Shown piece after piece: positions 10,528-11,313 of a DNA stretch of 11,313 nucleotides. The notes under the pieces were generated by a model. That model saw nothing but the letters and a program-made list of their open reading frames with translations. It did not search any database and was not told the DNA's origin. The stretch's first letter is position 1; every line of letters begins with the position of its first letter. Location of the stretch: NCBI GenBank assembly GCA_028565635.1, contig JAOXYB010054434.1, forward strand, positions 1-11,313. Reading direction: 5' to 3'. The translations under genes and the position numbers were made by a program. This DNA comes from Phoronis ovalis. Its lineage: Eukaryota; Phoronida; Phoronidae.

Positions 10528-10556
10528 CTTGAACAGCGTGTTTTCTGACTAGAGTA
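10528..10556 (-). other. Likely 5' UTR of the SLC6 gene (extent uncertain)
   Basis: The bases directly before the ATG contain an in-frame TAG at 10551-10549, so this is non-coding leader in the gene's frame. If the TATA-like element at 10584 is used, transcription would start roughly at 10546-10556, giving a short leader. A pyrimidine-containing CTCTAG at 10554-10549 could instead be a 3' splice site of an upstream untranslated exon. The sequence does not decide between these. Confidence 0.4.
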
Positions 10557-10576
10557 AAATGTAAACGCAGATGAGT

Positions 10577-10587
10577 CTATTATAAAC
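10577..10587 (-). promoter_or_regulatory. TATA-like element upstream of the SLC6 start codon
   Basis: On the minus strand this reads GTTTATAATAG, with TATAAT starting at 10584, about 57 bases before the ATG. An initiator-like TCAGA lies 36-38 bases downstream (10548-10544). Such words are common in AT-rich DNA, so the position relative to the start codon is the main support. Confidence 0.25.
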
Positions 10588-10607
10588 AAGGGACAGTAGT
10601 AAATTAT

Positions 10608-10619
10608 TTTTGGCGGGAA
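10608..10619 (+). promoter_or_regulatory. E2F/DP-type site TTTTGGCGGGAA
   Basis: A full match to the classical E2F core TTTGGCGGGAA, in an otherwise AT-rich stretch about 85 bases upstream of the SLC6 ATG. E2F factors control S-phase and DNA-repair genes. The site could serve a divergent plus-strand neighbour rather than the transporter. Function is inferred from the motif only. Confidence 0.35.
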
Positions 10620-10740
10620 TTGTTTTCTCTGTAAATTAACAATACTTTTACTACTTTTGAATTTAAGGAATGTTCAAAAACTTTAGAAAATCAAATGCGT
10701 TTAAAGGATCCCGTTATTAAACAAAGTTTCAAGTGAAAAC

Positions 10741-10900
10741 CTTGGGAAAACCGCCGAGACATTGGCAATGTTTATAAACACTGCCGTATCATCGATATGC
10801 CACGTGAACACGGTCACTTTAGTCAATAATGCAAATAAGGAGTCACGTGTACTCGTCCATTCATAAAAAAATACGCACTACGCTGTTGTGTTTACATATT
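10741..10900. promoter_or_regulatory. CpG-rich patch with paired CACGTG E-boxes, octamer and CCAAT box (candidate promoter or enhancer)
   Basis: About ten CpG dinucleotides fall within 10752-10882, whereas long stretches of the introns have none (for example 3001-3300). The patch holds ATTGG at 10761-10765 (CCAAT on the minus strand), a CACGTG at 10801-10806, a perfect octamer ATGCAAAT at 10829-10836, and a second CACGTG at 10844-10849 in the context GTCACGTGT. CACGTG is bound by USF, MYC/MAX and MITF/TFE-type bHLH-zip factors; the octamer is bound by POU factors. It lies 214-373 bases upstream of the SLC6 ATG. It could drive that gene, a divergent gene to the right, or both. Confidence 0.45.
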
Positions 10901-11203
10901 ATAGTTTTATGGTATGACGAAAATATATAATTGTCTAATATATTTTCTTTGTTGAAAATTAGGAATGATTTATGTTTTCATCCCTATGATATGGTAAAGT
11001 TATAAGACAGGTAAACGGATGAATTGAAAATACTAAAAAAAATCAATATTGAGTTCATTTACACTGAGTACATGCATGCATATTGGCTTCGTTCCAATGT
11101 TTTTGTCTGGCAGATGATGCACATTTATGTTTGAAGATGCACACATTTTGAACATTAAAAAATGTTTTTATGTTCATGTTTTATCTGGGATTATTATAAC
11201 TAG
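10901..11203. other. Intergenic or divergent-gene upstream stretch, no feature recognised
   Basis: AT-rich, with stops in every frame and no long open frame. It contains a TGCATGCA word at 11072-11079. I see no RNA gene or mobile element. If the open frame starting at 11204 is an exon, the right end of this stretch would be its upstream intron or leader, ending in ATAACTAG. Confidence 0.5.
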
Positions 11204-11313
11204 GAAACAAGGGAAAGGCTCAATAAAGTCCGGAGTACTAGAGATCTGGGAAGAGTTCCTATGCACAACTTCGACCGTTTATTAGATAAGGTTCTGTTCT
11301 TAGTATCGGGATT
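11204..11313 (+). CDS. Candidate coding exon of a divergent plus-strand gene, cut by the window edge (possible BRCT-domain start)
   Basis: From just after an in-frame TAG (11201-11203) to the right edge, 36 complete codons stay open in one plus-strand frame. The stretch is visibly richer in G+C than its surroundings. The frame ends with residues reading FDRLLDKVLFLVSG and two bases (TT) of a further codon, which would be Phe or Leu. The pattern of hydrophobics followed by SG(F) resembles the first strand of a BRCT domain, most like the first BRCT of the repair scaffold XRCC1. This is pattern memory, not a search result. An exon could start at 11204 after the AG at 11202-11203, or translation could start at ATG 11261. 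Against XRCC1, there is no room for its N-terminal domain exons between here and the SLC6 gene. The minus strand is also open here for about 36 codons. Low confidence. Confidence 0.3.

Overview
The window looks like nuclear DNA of an animal. It is roughly two-thirds A+T by eye. It carries one clearly recognisable gene broken by canonical GT...AG introns, and most of its length is intron. The gene encodes an SLC6 (neurotransmitter:sodium symporter) transporter of the amino-acid branch (SLC6A15-20; B0AT/NTT group). The AT-rich composition, kilobase-scale introns, and protein similarity split between the SLC6A18-20 and SLC6A15/17 types would suit a lophotrochozoan such as a mollusc, but the species assignment is inference.

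The gene runs on the minus strand, right to left. Exon 1 (10527-10266) carries the start codon, the cytoplasmic N-tail and TM1. Exon 2 (9090-8621) carries TM2, TM3, the large extracellular loop and TM4. Exon 3 (2181-2071) carries TM5 and the start of the cytoplasmic loop before TM6. The three exons join in frame to 281 continuous residues with no gap relative to the family. TM6-12 and the C-tail lie beyond the left edge; no further exon is visible in 1-2040. Intron 1 is 1175 bp, intron 2 is 6439 bp, and intron 3 is at least 2070 bp. The introns contain TA microsatellites, a few inverted repeats and one short tandem duplication, but no recognisable mobile element or RNA gene.

Right of the start codon lies a probable promoter region (about 10530-10920). 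An in-frame upstream stop and a strong Kozak context fix the start. Further upstream are a TATA-like element, an E2F-type site, an inverted CCAAT box, and a CpG-rich patch holding two CACGTG E-boxes around a perfect octamer. At the extreme right edge, a more GC-rich open frame on the plus strand (11204-11313) may be the start of a divergent neighbour. Its last residues resemble the first strand of a BRCT domain, but this is weak.

I found no CRISPR array, phage, viral sequence or clearly new multi-gene system. The leads most worth following are the edge exon, the compact divergent-promoter-like cluster, and a few structured spots in intron 2.
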